Numbered from the stretch's first letter, positions 44,901 to 53,631 are shown. The stretch is DNA of 64,000 bases from Paenibacillus phyllosphaerae (GCF_014192105.1 NZ_JACHXK010000001.1:744001-808000), one strand, 5' to 3'. A program made the numbers and translations. The notes: generated by a model not told the origin, from the sequence alone.

Positions 44901-44992
44901 AAAACAAAAAGGCTTCCGAGCAAGGCGAGAAGGCTTACGCGGTCGGCACTCGTGTGCTGGCGTTAAGCGGCAATCTCGCTTGGTCAGAAGCC
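44901..44992 (-). promoter_or_regulatory. Terminator-shaped hairpin in the sulfatase operon leader (candidate attenuator)
   Basis: Minus strand: GGCTTCTGACCAAGCGAGA pairs with TCTCGCCTTGCTCGGAAGCC (plus-strand arms 44911-44930 and 44974-44992). An internal GCTTAACGC / GCGTAAGC stem lies inside, and the structure is followed by TTTTTGTTTT. It ends 24 bp before the MarR start with no upstream minus-strand gene, so it lies inside the operon leader. I could not assign it to a known riboswitch; it is not a convincing T-box. Confidence 0.55.
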
Positions 44993-45067
44993 ATTGGTTG
45001 GTCCAGTAGGCTTTGCATTTGTTCTTCTTGGCATTTATCTTTTTGGAAAGATATTTCCGATGAAGAT

Positions 45068-45096
45068 AAATTATCACAATAATTCCAATCTGTAAA
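45068..45096 (-). promoter_or_regulatory. Sulfatase operon promoter
   Basis: Minus-strand TTTACA (45091-45096), 17-bp spacer, TAATTT (45068-45073). It lies about 75 bp upstream of the leader hairpin. Confidence 0.55.
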
Positions 45097-45219
45097 GTAG
45101 GAATTTAAATTTTACAATTATCTGCCTGGATAAAAATCCCTTGCCCGGCTATCCTGTTAAAAGGACAACTTTATTGTATAATAAATACCACAAATATCCT
45201 GAAGGCTGATGAACAACAT

Positions 45220-45696
45220 ATGCAAATGGTTAACAAACGGGAGTTTTTTCGAGTAGACCTCAAAATCCCGCTGTCCGCGCTCCTGAAGATCATCGCTGTC
45301 AGCGGTAATGTGACCGACACCAAATACTCCAAGATCGCCATTAAAGATATAAGCGCAGGCGGCATCCGCATGCATTCGAGGCTGAACCTGCCGGTTCACG
45401 TCAATCTCTTGCTGGAGTTCTCCTTCCAGCTGTTCAACGAGAACGTCAAGCTGATCGGCGCGATCACGCGCAAGACCGAGATCGCGCCCGCCTTGTTCGA
45501 ATACGGCATTCAGTTCTATCTGGATATTAATAAGGAGCGGCAGCTGATCAGCAACCTCAACCAGTTGACGGCCAGGCTGCGCAATATGGATGTGTTATCG
45601 AGCTGCAGCTTCTGTTCGGATGAAGAGCTCGATGAGTTTTATGACGAATCCACGAAGAACAAGCTCATTCACGGCGAATCGGAGTCGCCGGAATAG
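45220..45696 (+). CDS. PilZ-domain protein (c-di-GMP receptor)
   Basis: 158 residues. The two PilZ ligand motifs are present: RxxxR as KREFFRVDL (near residues 7-11) and D-x-S-x-x-G as DISAGGIRM (about 47-55). A beta-barrel-like stretch follows, and the C-terminal 40 residues are polar with a Cys-x2-Cys (CSFC). No effector domain is fused, so it probably acts by protein contact. A TATAAT at 45177-45182 may be its -10, with a poor -35. It links this region to the c-di-GMP riboswitch and GGDEF/EAL gene 32 kb upstream. Confidence 0.88.
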   Translation: MQMVNKREFFRVDLKIPLSALLKIIAVSGNVTDTKYSKIAIKDISAGGIRMHSRLNLPVHVNLLLEFSFQLFNENVKLIGAITRKTEIAPALFEYGIQFYLDINKERQLISNLNQLTARLRNMDVLSSCSFCSDEELDEFYDESTKNKLIHGESESPE

Positions 45697-45796
45697 GCTT
45701 GTTTTTCTTTTGGGCAAGATGCGGTTCGTTTGGAAAACAGATCCGTTTCGGTATAATGGTAGCAATTGTACCTACAACACAAGGAGTTCTTAAACC

Positions 45797-46798
45797 GTGT
45801 CCAATCGCATATGGAACGTCACCATTCTGCTCCTGTTCCTGCTGCTGTCGCTGCTGCTGCTGCAGTTCGTCTCTTCTTCGGCCTCGATCCGGAAGCTGGC
45901 GCAGCCCTCTGCGGACGGCGCGAACATGGACGCTGACGCTACACGAAAACATATCGTCTTGATTTCCCAGGAACGGGACAATCCGTTCTGGCAATCCATT
46001 GCGGAAGGCGCGCGCACGGCAGCCGAGGCCGCCGGCATGGAGTTGGAATATACGGGGCCGCTGCGCATTAATCCCGAAGAACAGACGAAGCTGCTGCGCA
46101 AGGCCATCGCAGCCAAAGCCGATGCCATCCTGCTGCAGGGCTTGGGCAGCGTCGATCCGGCCTACCAGTCCTTGATCGATAGCGCCGTGTCGCAGCATAT
46201 ACCCGTCATCGCTATTGATACGGACGAGCCGGGCAGCGCTCGCCTCGCTTATGTCGGCACGGATAATTACAAGGCCGGCCAGCAGATGGGCGAGCTGATT
46301 CAGACGCATGCCGGCGGCGAAGCGTTCATCGGCGTCCTGATCGGCGATGAGCAGGCCGCCAACCAGCAGCTGCGGCTCGCCGGACTTCGGGCGGCGATTC
46401 AAGGGGCTCCGGCGCTTCGTCTTGCCGGTGTCCGCTCCTCCAATATTTCGCGGCTCGAAGCCCAACGGCAAACGGAAGAGCTGCTCGCAAGCGAACCGAA
46501 GATCCGCATTCTCGTCGGTTTCAGCGCCCTCGACGGCGCCGGCATGATGGATGCGGTCAAACGGCTCGGGCGCGAGGATATCCGGATCTTCGCGTTCGAC
46601 GACCTCGCCGAGACGAAGGACGGCATTCGCAGCGGTCAGATTGAAGCATCCATCATCCAGCAGCCGCGCCAGATGGGGGTTCAAGCCGTCGATTTGCTGC
46701 TGCGCCATTGGCAGGGCGAGCAGATCGCGGCAGAGCAGTTCACCGCCACCTTCGTGCTGGATGCCTTGACGGTAGATAGCCTGGCGGAGGAGCGGTAG
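45797..46798 (+). CDS. Membrane-anchored periplasmic-binding-type sugar sensor protein
   Basis: 333 residues, GTG start. An N-terminal hydrophobic anchor (ILLLFLLLSLLLLQFV, no lipobox Cys) precedes a RbsB/XylF-type sugar-binding fold (IVLISQERDNPFWQSIAEGA, IPVIAIDTDEPGS, YVGTDNYKAGQQMGEL, FAFDD). No ABC permease or ATPase follows; instead a LytS-type kinase begins 3 bp later. This matches three-component sensors such as XylFII-LytS-YesN of Clostridium beijerinckii, in which the binding protein senses sugar for the kinase. The sugar is not known. Confidence 0.87.
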   Translation: MSNRIWNVTILLLFLLLSLLLLQFVSSSASIRKLAQPSADGANMDADATRKHIVLISQERDNPFWQSIAEGARTAAEAAGMELEYTGPLRINPEEQTKLLRKAIAAKADAILLQGLGSVDPAYQSLIDSAVSQHIPVIAIDTDEPGSARLAYVGTDNYKAGQQMGELIQTHAGGEAFIGVLIGDEQAANQQLRLAGLRAAIQGAPALRLAGVRSSNISRLEAQRQTEELLASEPKIRILVGFSALDGAGMMDAVKRLGREDIRIFAFDDLAETKDGIRSGQIEASIIQQPRQMGVQAVDLLLRHWQGEQIAAEQFTATFVLDALTVDSLAEER

Positions 46799-46801
46799 CC
46801 G

Positions 46802-48250
46802 ATGAGTATCCGGACCAAGTTGCTCGTCTTCCTCCCGCTCCTCGTGCTTCTCGCGAACGCGATTACGTTCTTCCTGTTCGAGAGCAGCAAAGTCGTTCAG
46901 ACCAGCTACCAGACGCTGATGGACCGGATTCTGCTCGTCCAGCAGACGACCGAAGCTTCCGAATCGCAGCTGCAGACGCTCTATAATTACTTGATCGATC
47001 CGACGGAGGCCGCCAAGACGAAGACCGTGAACGCCTCCCGCGACCTTGGCCTGCTGCGCGATGAGCTGCGAGTGCGCGGGCTTACGGCCGGCCATGCCGA
47101 GAGCACGCCGGCCTTCGTCAGCTACAGCAATCTGGTCAGCACGCTGGTCGACCATGCGAGCGCGGCGGTCGCGGCCAAGCCCGGCGAGCAGCAGCAAGCT
47201 TTTGCCCGCTATGACCAAGCCGAAGAGACCACCGGGTTTATTCGCGAGGCCGGCGCGGAACTCGTGGATCAAGAGCTGACCGCTTATGCGCCAGTCTATG
47301 CCCAGGTACAAGCGGAGAACGAACGGATGAACCGGCTGGGCATGGCGGTCTTCCTCGTGAATACGGCGCTCAGCATCGCGGTCGCGATCTGGATTTCCCG
47401 CAGCATTACGAGACCCGTCGCACGGCTCGTCGATTGGGCCGGACGGATTGCCAAAGGCAATTTCTCCACGATGCCTGCGCAGGAGAAAAGCCACGCCGAT
47501 GAGCTCGGCGCCTTGTCCGATGCGTTCCGCCGAATGCTAGCCGATCTGAAGCATCTGATCGAGAAGGACAAAGAAAGTCTCGAGAAGGATCGTCTGGTCA
47601 AGGAGCTGGAGCTGGCGGCCCTGCAGAATCAGATCAATCCGCACTTCTTGTTCAACACGCTTAATGTACTATCGAAGCTGGCACTGATGGAAGGCGCCGA
47701 ACAGACGAGCGATCTGATCGTCTCGATGTCCAGCATGCTCCGTTATAATCTGCAGCGGTTGGATCAACCCGTGCCGCTCTCGGATGAGCTGAAACACGTC
47801 GAATCCTATATCCGCATTCAAAAAGCCCGCTTCCGCGACCGGATCCAGTTCGAGACTTCGGCTGACCCCGACGTCCTGCATATGGAGCTGCCGGCGCTGA
47901 CGATCCAGCCGCTGATCGAGAATGCCTTCGTGCACGGCATTGAAGGGATCGAGCGCGGCGGCACGATCCGGCTGAACGTTCAGCCGGCCGAAGATGGCGG
48001 CGCGGTAGTGACGATCTCGGATAACGGCCGGGGCATGCCGGCGGAGGTCCGCGAAGCGGTCATCCGGCTGGAGGAAGGACAATTGGCAGGACGACGTTCT
48101 GCCGCTGGCGGAACCGGACTCGGCATGCGCAACGTATTCAAGCGGCTCGCGCTGTTCTATGGCAGGACCGACCTGGTCACGGTATGGAGCGAGCCAGACG
48201 CCGGCACGAGCATCACCATCCATATCCCTAATAGAAAGGAGGAGTCCTAG
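46802..48250 (+). CDS. LytS/YesM-type sensor histidine kinase
   Basis: 482 residues. Membrane helix 1 (about 9-28), an extracytoplasmic region (about 30-177), membrane helix 2 (about 178-198), HAMP (SITRPVARLVDWAGRI), then a His_kinase domain with QNQINPHFLFNTLN (phospho-acceptor His281) and an ATPase domain (PLIENAFVHGIE, ISDNGRGMP, GTGLGMRNV). It is coupled to the sugar-binding sensor gene (3-bp gap, GGAGGAG upstream) and followed by its response regulator. Confidence 0.95.
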   Translation: MSIRTKLLVFLPLLVLLANAITFFLFESSKVVQTSYQTLMDRILLVQQTTEASESQLQTLYNYLIDPTEAAKTKTVNASRDLGLLRDELRVRGLTAGHAESTPAFVSYSNLVSTLVDHASAAVAAKPGEQQQAFARYDQAEETTGFIREAGAELVDQELTAYAPVYAQVQAENERMNRLGMAVFLVNTALSIAVAIWISRSITRPVARLVDWAGRIAKGNFSTMPAQEKSHADELGALSDAFRRMLADLKHLIEKDKESLEKDRLVKELELAALQNQINPHFLFNTLNVLSKLALMEGAEQTSDLIVSMSSMLRYNLQRLDQPVPLSDELKHVESYIRIQKARFRDRIQFETSADPDVLHMELPALTIQPLIENAFVHGIEGIERGGTIRLNVQPAEDGGAVVTISDNGRGMPAEVREAVIRLEEGQLAGRRSAAGGTGLGMRNVFKRLALFYGRTDLVTVWSEPDAGTSITIHIPNRKEES

Positions 48251-48255
48251 CAGCC

Positions 48256-49620
48256 ATGTACCGCCTATTGATCGCCGATGACGAAGACCTCGAACGCGAA
48301 GGATTGGAATGGATCGTCAGCAAAATGATGCCCGGGCAATTCGAGGTGATCCATGCCGCCAACGGGCGGATCGCCATTGAGCGGGCCGAAGAGCTGCGTC
48401 CGCATATCGTTTTCATGGACGTGAACATGCCGGGCATTCAGGGACTTGCGGCGCTGCGCGAGATTAAGGCGCGGCTGCCGGGAGCGAAGCTGGTCCTTGT
48501 GACCGCCTACGATTATTTCGCCTATGCGAAGGAAGCGCTCACGCTCGGGGTGAAGGAATATATCGTCAAGCCGGCAAGCCGCGAGCAAGTCGTAACCGTG
48601 CTGTCGCAGCTCGTACAGGAGCTAGAGCAGGAGAAGCAGCGGCGCACCGAGGAGCTTGCGCTGCGCCATCAGATTGCGGAGCTGCTGCCGCTGGCGGAGA
48701 ACGAGCTGGCGCTCATGCTGATGGCCGACCATGTGCAGCAAGTCGGGAGCGCGCAGCTGTCGGAATGGATTCATTTTCCGCTGGAGCAGGCTTGCGCGGT
48801 TGTAGTGGCGTTCCCGGAACGGTTGAACGTGGCGGAGAGCAAGAAGCTGTACGACAGTATTCGCTCGCTGGTGAAGTCGACCGCGGGTTCCTGCATCATC
48901 AGCTCGTTGATAGAGCGCCATATGACGATTTTTGTCCGGGGCTTGGTCCCTAGTGCGGATCTATCTTCCGTGGATCGGCAGCGGGTCATTCGCTTTGCCG
49001 AATCGCTTGCCGAGCAAGCGGTCCGCATCGCGGGGCTTGAGGTGCGCATCGGGATCGGTTCGGTGCAAAACGGCGCGGAAGGCCTCCGCCATTCGTATTA
49101 TGAGGCTGTATTCGCCTCCACCTGCCAGGCCGAAGGGGCGGCGGTATGCCATTTTGAAGAGTTGAAGGAAGGCGGCAGCGGGATTGCGATTCCTCCGGAT
49201 GGGGAGCTGCCGGGCGGGGATGGCCCGACCGGCGCCTATGTGCTCTCCGCCTTGCAGCGCATCCGCGAGGAGCGCGAGCAGCAGACCGTCTCCGTCCTTG
49301 ACCGGGCCAAGCAGTACATGCGGGAGCGCTTCACGGAGGAGCTGTCGCTCGAAGAGGTCGCCGATTACGTGCATCTGAACGCGCACTATTTCAGCAAAGT
49401 GTTCAAGCAGCAGGTCGGCGAGACGTTCATCGACTATTTGACCAGCCTGCGCATCGACCGGGCCAAGTCGCTCATCGCCGACGACCAGCTCAGCCTGAAG
49501 GAAGTCTGCTTCGCCGCCGGCTACCGCGACCCGAACTACTTCAGCCGCGTCTTCAAGAAAGTCACCGGCGTCACGCCCACCGAATACCGCAGCGCGTTAA
49601 AAGAAGCCAAGCACGGGTAA
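48256..49620 (+). CDS. YesN-type response regulator with AraC DNA-binding domain
   Basis: 454 residues. The receiver domain has Asp10/Asp11 in LIADDEDLE, phospho-acceptor Asp55 in VFMDVNMPG, and Lys in YIVKPASRE. A middle region of about 200 residues is unassigned. The C-terminal AraC-type helix-turn-helix pair contains SLEEVADYVHLNAHYFSKVFK and SLKEVCFAAGYRDPNYFSRVFK in sequence. AAAGGAGG precedes the start. It probably activates sugar transport genes, with the symporter gene downstream as the nearest candidate. Confidence 0.95.
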   Translation: MYRLLIADDEDLEREGLEWIVSKMMPGQFEVIHAANGRIAIERAEELRPHIVFMDVNMPGIQGLAALREIKARLPGAKLVLVTAYDYFAYAKEALTLGVKEYIVKPASREQVVTVLSQLVQELEQEKQRRTEELALRHQIAELLPLAENELALMLMADHVQQVGSAQLSEWIHFPLEQACAVVVAFPERLNVAESKKLYDSIRSLVKSTAGSCIISSLIERHMTIFVRGLVPSADLSSVDRQRVIRFAESLAEQAVRIAGLEVRIGIGSVQNGAEGLRHSYYEAVFASTCQAEGAAVCHFEELKEGGSGIAIPPDGELPGGDGPTGAYVLSALQRIREEREQQTVSVLDRAKQYMRERFTEELSLEEVADYVHLNAHYFSKVFKQQVGETFIDYLTSLRIDRAKSLIADDQLSLKEVCFAAGYRDPNYFSRVFKKVTGVTPTEYRSALKEAKHG

Positions 49621-49640
49621 CGCCCGGACTTGGCTTCTTG
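49603..49640 (+). terminator. Terminator of the three-component sensor operon
   Basis: GAAGCCAAGCACGGG / CCCGGACTTGGCTTC hairpin followed by TTGTG. It overlaps the last codons of the response-regulator gene. Confidence 0.7.
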
Positions 49641-49923
49641 TGCCTGATCCGATTCGTTAACGGCTGTGTCGCGAGTCCTACGCCTTGCCCCCTCACGCCA
49701 GCATCACGCCTTCCAACATCCCCCAAATCCCCCTCTACTAGCACGTTCTTGTCCCCGAATCTCAACATAATGCTAGCCAATGGCACCTTGCGCCTATCCT
49801 CCTGAACCCCGCCTCAAAAATATGCGGGAAGACGCCGCTTTAATGCTGTTTATCCTTCATTTGCGGGCGTTTGCCCCATGCTATAATGACGAAGCTAGTT
49901 CAAATGAAGGGAGTTCAACACCT
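49641..49923. promoter_or_regulatory. Intergenic region with symporter promoter
   Basis: No supported gene. TATAAT at 49882-49887 is a good plus-strand -10 about 40 bp before the symporter start, but the -35 region (around TTGCGG at 49861) is badly spaced, as expected for an activator-dependent promoter. I found no clear cre site or direct repeat for the AraC-type regulator. Confidence 0.45.
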
Positions 49924-51333
49924 GTGGAATCCACGATTCAGACCCCCAAGGATGGGGTTAGCATGAAGTTCGTCACGCTTGTTTCCATCGTTGCCGCGCT
50001 TGGCGGTTTATTGTTTGGTTTCGATACGGCCGTCGTCTCCGGCGCCGTCGGTTTTATGGAAGAGAAATTCACGCTTAGCGAGGTACAAGTCGGTTGGGCC
50101 GTTTCCTGTCTCATCGTCGGCTGTATCGTCGGCGCTGCGATGTCCGGCGTCGCCAGTGACCGCTTCGGGCGCAAAAAAGTGCTCATCGCCGCTGCGCTGC
50201 TGTTCGTGATCGGCTCGATCGGCTCGGCCATCCCCGGCACGTTCACCGGCTACGTTATTGCGCGGATGATCGGCGGGATCGGGATCGGCTTCACCTCGAC
50301 GCTCTGCCCGCTCTATAATGCGGAGATCGCCCCTGCCAAATACCGCGGCCGGTTGGTTGCGTTCAACCAATTCGCAACGGTAACCGGTATTTTCTTGACG
50401 TATTTCATCAACTCCGGCATCGCAAACTATGGTGACCATGCATGGGACATCGAGAACGGGTGGCGTTGGATGTTCGGCGTTGGCGCGGTTCCCGGCCTGC
50501 TCTTCCTTGTTCTGCTGTTCTTCGTACCGGAAAGCCCGCGCTGGCTCATTAAGCAGGGCCGCCCCGCCGAAGCTCTGCCGATTCTGGTCCGCATTCATGG
50601 CGAGGAATTGGCCAAGCAGGAAGTGCTCGACATCAAAGCATCGTTCGGTCAAGAAAGCAGCTCGCTTCGCCAACTGTTCAACCCGGGCCTTCGCCTGGCG
50701 CTGATCGTCGGCGTCGTACTGGCGGTGCTGCAGCAAGTAACCGGCATTAACGCAGTCATGTACTATGCGCCGGAAATTTTCAAAGAAACAGGCGCAGGCA
50801 CGAACGCGTCGCTCTACCAGACCATTCTGGTCGGCTTCATCAACTTCATCTTCACGATCTTGTCGCTGTGGCTGATCGATAAAGTCGGCCGCAAAGCGCT
50901 GCTGCTCGTCGGATCGGCATCGATGACCGTCTGTCTGCTCGTCATCGGGATCGCCTTCCAGACGGGTCATACGTCCGGTCCGCTTGTCCTGATCTTCGTT
51001 CTGCTGTACGTCGCATCGTTCGCGGTCTCCCTTGGACCTGTCGTCTGGGTTATTCTGTCGGAAATCTTCCCGAACCGCATTCGCGGCCGGGCAACGGCAA
51101 TCGCCTCGATGGCGCTCTGGGCAGCCGATTATGTCGTCTCCCAATCGTTCCCGCCGATGCTGAACTCGTTCGGCGCAGGCCCTACGTTCTATGTCTTCGG
51201 CATCATGTCGCTGATCACCTTGCTGTTCACGTGGCGCGTCGTACCCGAGACCAAAGGCAAGTCGCTCGAGCAAATCGAAGCGCTCTGGACGCAGAACAAG
51301 AACAAAGGCAGCGACAACAAGAACGCTGCATAA
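49924..51333 (+). CDS. Sugar:H+ symporter of the MFS sugar porter family
   Basis: About 469 residues with 12 membrane helices. Sugar porter signatures: GGLLFGFDTAVVSGAVGF, ASDRFGRKKVL, PESPRWLIKQGRPAEAL, QQVTGINAVMYYAPEIF, DKVGRKALLL and VVPETKGKSLEQIE. It is close to the XylE/AraE/IolT group; the substrate (xylose, arabinose, inositol or hexose) cannot be fixed by eye. GTG 49924 has AAGGGAG 10 bases before it; ATG 49963 is an alternative. It lies downstream of the sugar three-component system. Confidence 0.93.
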   Translation: MESTIQTPKDGVSMKFVTLVSIVAALGGLLFGFDTAVVSGAVGFMEEKFTLSEVQVGWAVSCLIVGCIVGAAMSGVASDRFGRKKVLIAAALLFVIGSIGSAIPGTFTGYVIARMIGGIGIGFTSTLCPLYNAEIAPAKYRGRLVAFNQFATVTGIFLTYFINSGIANYGDHAWDIENGWRWMFGVGAVPGLLFLVLLFFVPESPRWLIKQGRPAEALPILVRIHGEELAKQEVLDIKASFGQESSSLRQLFNPGLRLALIVGVVLAVLQQVTGINAVMYYAPEIFKETGAGTNASLYQTILVGFINFIFTILSLWLIDKVGRKALLLVGSASMTVCLLVIGIAFQTGHTSGPLVLIFVLLYVASFAVSLGPVVWVILSEIFPNRIRGRATAIASMALWAADYVVSQSFPPMLNSFGAGPTFYVFGIMSLITLLFTWRVVPETKGKSLEQIEALWTQNKNKGSDNKNAA

Positions 51334-51354
51334 TCCATTCATTAGCAGCCAACA

Positions 51355-51392
51355 ATAAAGCCCGCCGCCCATTAAGGGTCCGGCGGGCTTTG
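51355..51392 (+). terminator. Terminator of the symporter gene
   Basis: AAAGCCCGCCG / CGGCGGGCTTT stem with CCCATTAAGGGTC between, followed by TTTGTCGT. Confidence 0.85.
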
Positions 51393-51463
51393 TCGTACCA
51401 GTGGACTCCCTTGGCGGGTTCATTCGTCGCACCGCCGCAATCCATCCTCACCTCATACGATGC

Positions 51464-51512
51464 AAAAAAGGCTTTGCCGGCAAGAGCACTACGCTCCCAT
51501 CGGCAAAGCCTT
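51464..51512 (-). terminator. Terminator of aroC
   Basis: AGGCTTTGCCG / CGGCAAAGCCT inverted repeat; the minus strand continues into TTTTTT just after the aroC stop. Confidence 0.85.
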
Positions 51513-51517
51513 CTGTC

Positions 51518-52576
51518 CTATTGATCGTGCAGCGCGCCTTGGCGCTTGTACAGATCCTCGAGCACGATGCTCGCCATCGCCTCAACAACCGGAATGATGC
51601 GCGGACAAATGCTCGGGTCGTGGCGTCCGATCGTTACGATCGTCTGCTCTTCGCCCCGGACGTTCATCGTCTGCTGCGGCTTCGAGATCGACGATGTCGG
51701 CTTCACGACGACGCGGAACACGATCTCCGCGCCATTGCTGATGCCGCCGACGATGCCGCCCGCATTGTTGGAGAGGAATCCGCTCGCGTCCATCGGGTCA
51801 TTATGCTCGCTGCCGAGCATCTCCGCCGCCGCGAATCCCGCGCCGAACTCAATGCCTTTGACCGCGCCGATGGAGAGCATTGCCTTCGCCAACTCAGCGT
51901 CCAACTTGTCGAACACCGGCTCGCCGATGCCCGGCTTCACGCCGCGGATCCGGCATTCGACGATGCCGCCGCAGCTGTCGCCGGCTGCTGCCAATTCATG
52001 GATGCGGTTGATCATCTTCTCGGCTGCGACCGGATCGCAAGCGCGCACCGGGTTCTGCTCGATGTAGCTCTCATCGTAAGTCTCGCACTTGATGCCGCCA
52101 AGCGACTTCGTGTACGCGACGATCTCGACGCCGCGGCGTTCGAGCAGCTTGCGCGCGACTGCGCCTGCCGCTACGCGGCCTGCCGTCTCCCGGCCGGACG
52201 CGCGGCCGCTGCCGCGATGGTCGCGAATGCCGTACTTCTGAAGGTACGTGTAATCCGCATGGCCTGGACGGAACGCGTTGCGAATGTCATCGTACGCTTC
52301 CGGCTTCATGTCGGTATTGTACAGCAGGATACACATTGGCGTACCCGTCGTCTTGCCGTCATAGATCCCGGATACGATATTAATCGTATCGTACTCCTTG
52401 CGCGGCGTCGTAACCGAGGATTGTCCCGGCTTCCGGCGGTCCATCTGCTTCTGAATATAGGCGTTATCGATCTCTACGCCCGGCGTAACGCCGTCGACGA
52501 TGACGCCGACCGCTTCCCCGTGCGATTCTCCGAACGTCGTCAGCTTAAAAACTTCACCGTATGTGCTTCCTGCCAT
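51518..52576 (-). CDS. aroC: Chorismate synthase
   Basis: 352 residues from ATG 52576 (GGGAGG 8 bases before), giving the standard N-terminus MAGSTYGEVFKLTTFGESHG. It converts EPSP to chorismate using reduced FMN. Other conserved blocks: RRKPGQSSVTTPRKE, DYTYLQKYGIRDHRGSGR, SCGGIVECRIRGVKPGIGEP and FRVVVKPTSSI. Chorismate feeds aromatic amino acids and, in this organism, the DhbC step of siderophore synthesis. It is divergent from a LysR gene with overlapping promoters. Confidence 0.97.
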   Translation of the reverse strand: MAGSTYGEVFKLTTFGESHGEAVGVIVDGVTPGVEIDNAYIQKQMDRRKPGQSSVTTPRKEYDTINIVSGIYDGKTTGTPMCILLYNTDMKPEAYDDIRNAFRPGHADYTYLQKYGIRDHRGSGRASGRETAGRVAAGAVARKLLERRGVEIVAYTKSLGGIKCETYDESYIEQNPVRACDPVAAEKMINRIHELAAAGDSCGGIVECRIRGVKPGIGEPVFDKLDAELAKAMLSIGAVKGIEFGAGFAAAEMLGSEHNDPMDASGFLSNNAGGIVGGISNGAEIVFRVVVKPTSSISKPQQTMNVRGEEQTIVTIGRHDPSICPRIIPVVEAMASIVLEDLYKRQGALHDQ

Positions 52577-52598
52577 CTGATATGCCTCCCGAATCTTT

Positions 52599-52643
52599 TT
52601 GACCTCAATCGTTATGTCCATTATAATTCGGTTCAAGACATAA
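52599..52643. promoter_or_regulatory. Divergent aroC/lysR promoter region with LysR-type operator
   Basis: Plus strand: TTGACC (52599-52604), 17 bp, TATAAT (52622-52627) for the LysR gene. Minus strand: TATAAT (52620-52625) for aroC with a weak -35. TTATGTC (52612-52618) and GACATAA (52637-52643) form an inverted repeat spanning both -10 boxes, a plausible LysR-family binding site. Confidence 0.65.
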
Positions 52644-52649
52644 GAGAAA

Positions 52650-53585
52650 TTGAAATTCATTACATTTGTCATAGAGGTGTTCTATATCACAACCATCATC
52701 AATTCGGAATGGTACCGGATCTTCCTGACGACGGCCAGACTCGGCAACTTGACCAAAGCCGCGCAAGAACTCCATATTACGCAGCCTTCCGTAAGCTATG
52801 CGATCAAGCAGCTGGAAGCCAGCCTGGACGTGAAGCTGTTCGACCGTCTCTCCAAAGGCGTCGCGCTTACCCCCGAAGGCGCAACGTTGCTCGACTATGT
52901 GGAGAAGTCGTTCACGCTGCTCGAGGCCGCAGAATCGAAGCTCCACGCGATCAAGAATCTCGCGAGCGGCGAACTGCGCATCGGCGCCAGCGGCCCGATG
53001 ATCAAGCATCTCCTGCTGCCTTCCTTGGATCGCTTCCACGCCGATCACCCGAGCGTGCGCATCCGCCTCTCCCAAGGCAGCACCTCCGACATTGCCCGCC
53101 GGCTGAAGAACGGCCAGCTCGATATCGGACTGGTCCACCTGCCGCTCTCGGATCCGGAGCTCGCGGTTCGTCCCTTATGCGAGATTCAAGATTGCTTCGT
53201 CGTCGGCCGGAATTATCAAGCACGATCCGAACAGCCGCTGTCCGTCCTGGAGCTGACCCGGATTCCGCTCTTGCTGTTCACCCCCGGGAGCAGCACGCGG
53301 CAGTTCGTCGACACGTGGCTGAGCGCCCAAGGCGTGAGCGCGGAAGTCGATATTGAGCTGAGCAGCTTGGACATGCTGATCGAGCTCGCGGTGCGGGGCT
53401 ACGGAGCCGCCTTCTTGACCCGCGCCTTCGTGCAGCAGGAACTGGCGGAGGGCACGCTGTTCGAGCTGCCGCTCCTCGCTCCCATTCCCCCGCGCGTGAT
53501 CGGCATCGTCACCAGGCAGGATGCTTCCCTGTCGATTACAGCCGAGCGATTCCTTCAGCTATTGCAGCAGGATGACCGCGTATAA
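52650..53585 (+). CDS. LysR-family transcriptional regulator
   Basis: 311 residues. The N-terminal winged helix (RLGNLTKAAQELHITQPSVS, QLEASLDVKLFDR) is followed by a LysR effector-binding domain (ELRIGASGPMIKHLLLPSL, LDIGLVHLPL, YGAAFLTRAF). The start is uncertain: TTG 52650 is the longest frame and GTG 52677 gives a more usual short N-terminus; neither has a good ribosome site. It is divergently transcribed from aroC with a shared operator, which suggests autoregulation and possibly control of aroC. The effector is unknown. Confidence 0.92.
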   Translation: MKFITFVIEVFYITTIINSEWYRIFLTTARLGNLTKAAQELHITQPSVSYAIKQLEASLDVKLFDRLSKGVALTPEGATLLDYVEKSFTLLEAAESKLHAIKNLASGELRIGASGPMIKHLLLPSLDRFHADHPSVRIRLSQGSTSDIARRLKNGQLDIGLVHLPLSDPELAVRPLCEIQDCFVVGRNYQARSEQPLSVLELTRIPLLLFTPGSSTRQFVDTWLSAQGVSAEVDIELSSLDMLIELAVRGYGAAFLTRAFVQQELAEGTLFELPLLAPIPPRVIGIVTRQDASLSITAERFLQLLQQDDRV

Positions 53586-53631
53586 CGATAATGTAGACCC
53601 GTTCGCCTTAACAACCGTTATAAACGCAGAA

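Noticed and set aside
44901-44992. T-box riboswitch in the sulfatase leader
   Set aside because: GCCGACCGCG only loosely resembles the T-box antiterminator core; the leader is too short for a full T-box stem I.
45665-47494. Minus-strand frame of 609 codons
   Set aside because: Antisense across the sugar-binding sensor and the kinase, whose frames are clearly functional.
51401-53356. Plus-strand frame of 651 codons
   Set aside because: Runs antisense to aroC and then out of frame through the LysR gene; both true genes have strong motifs.
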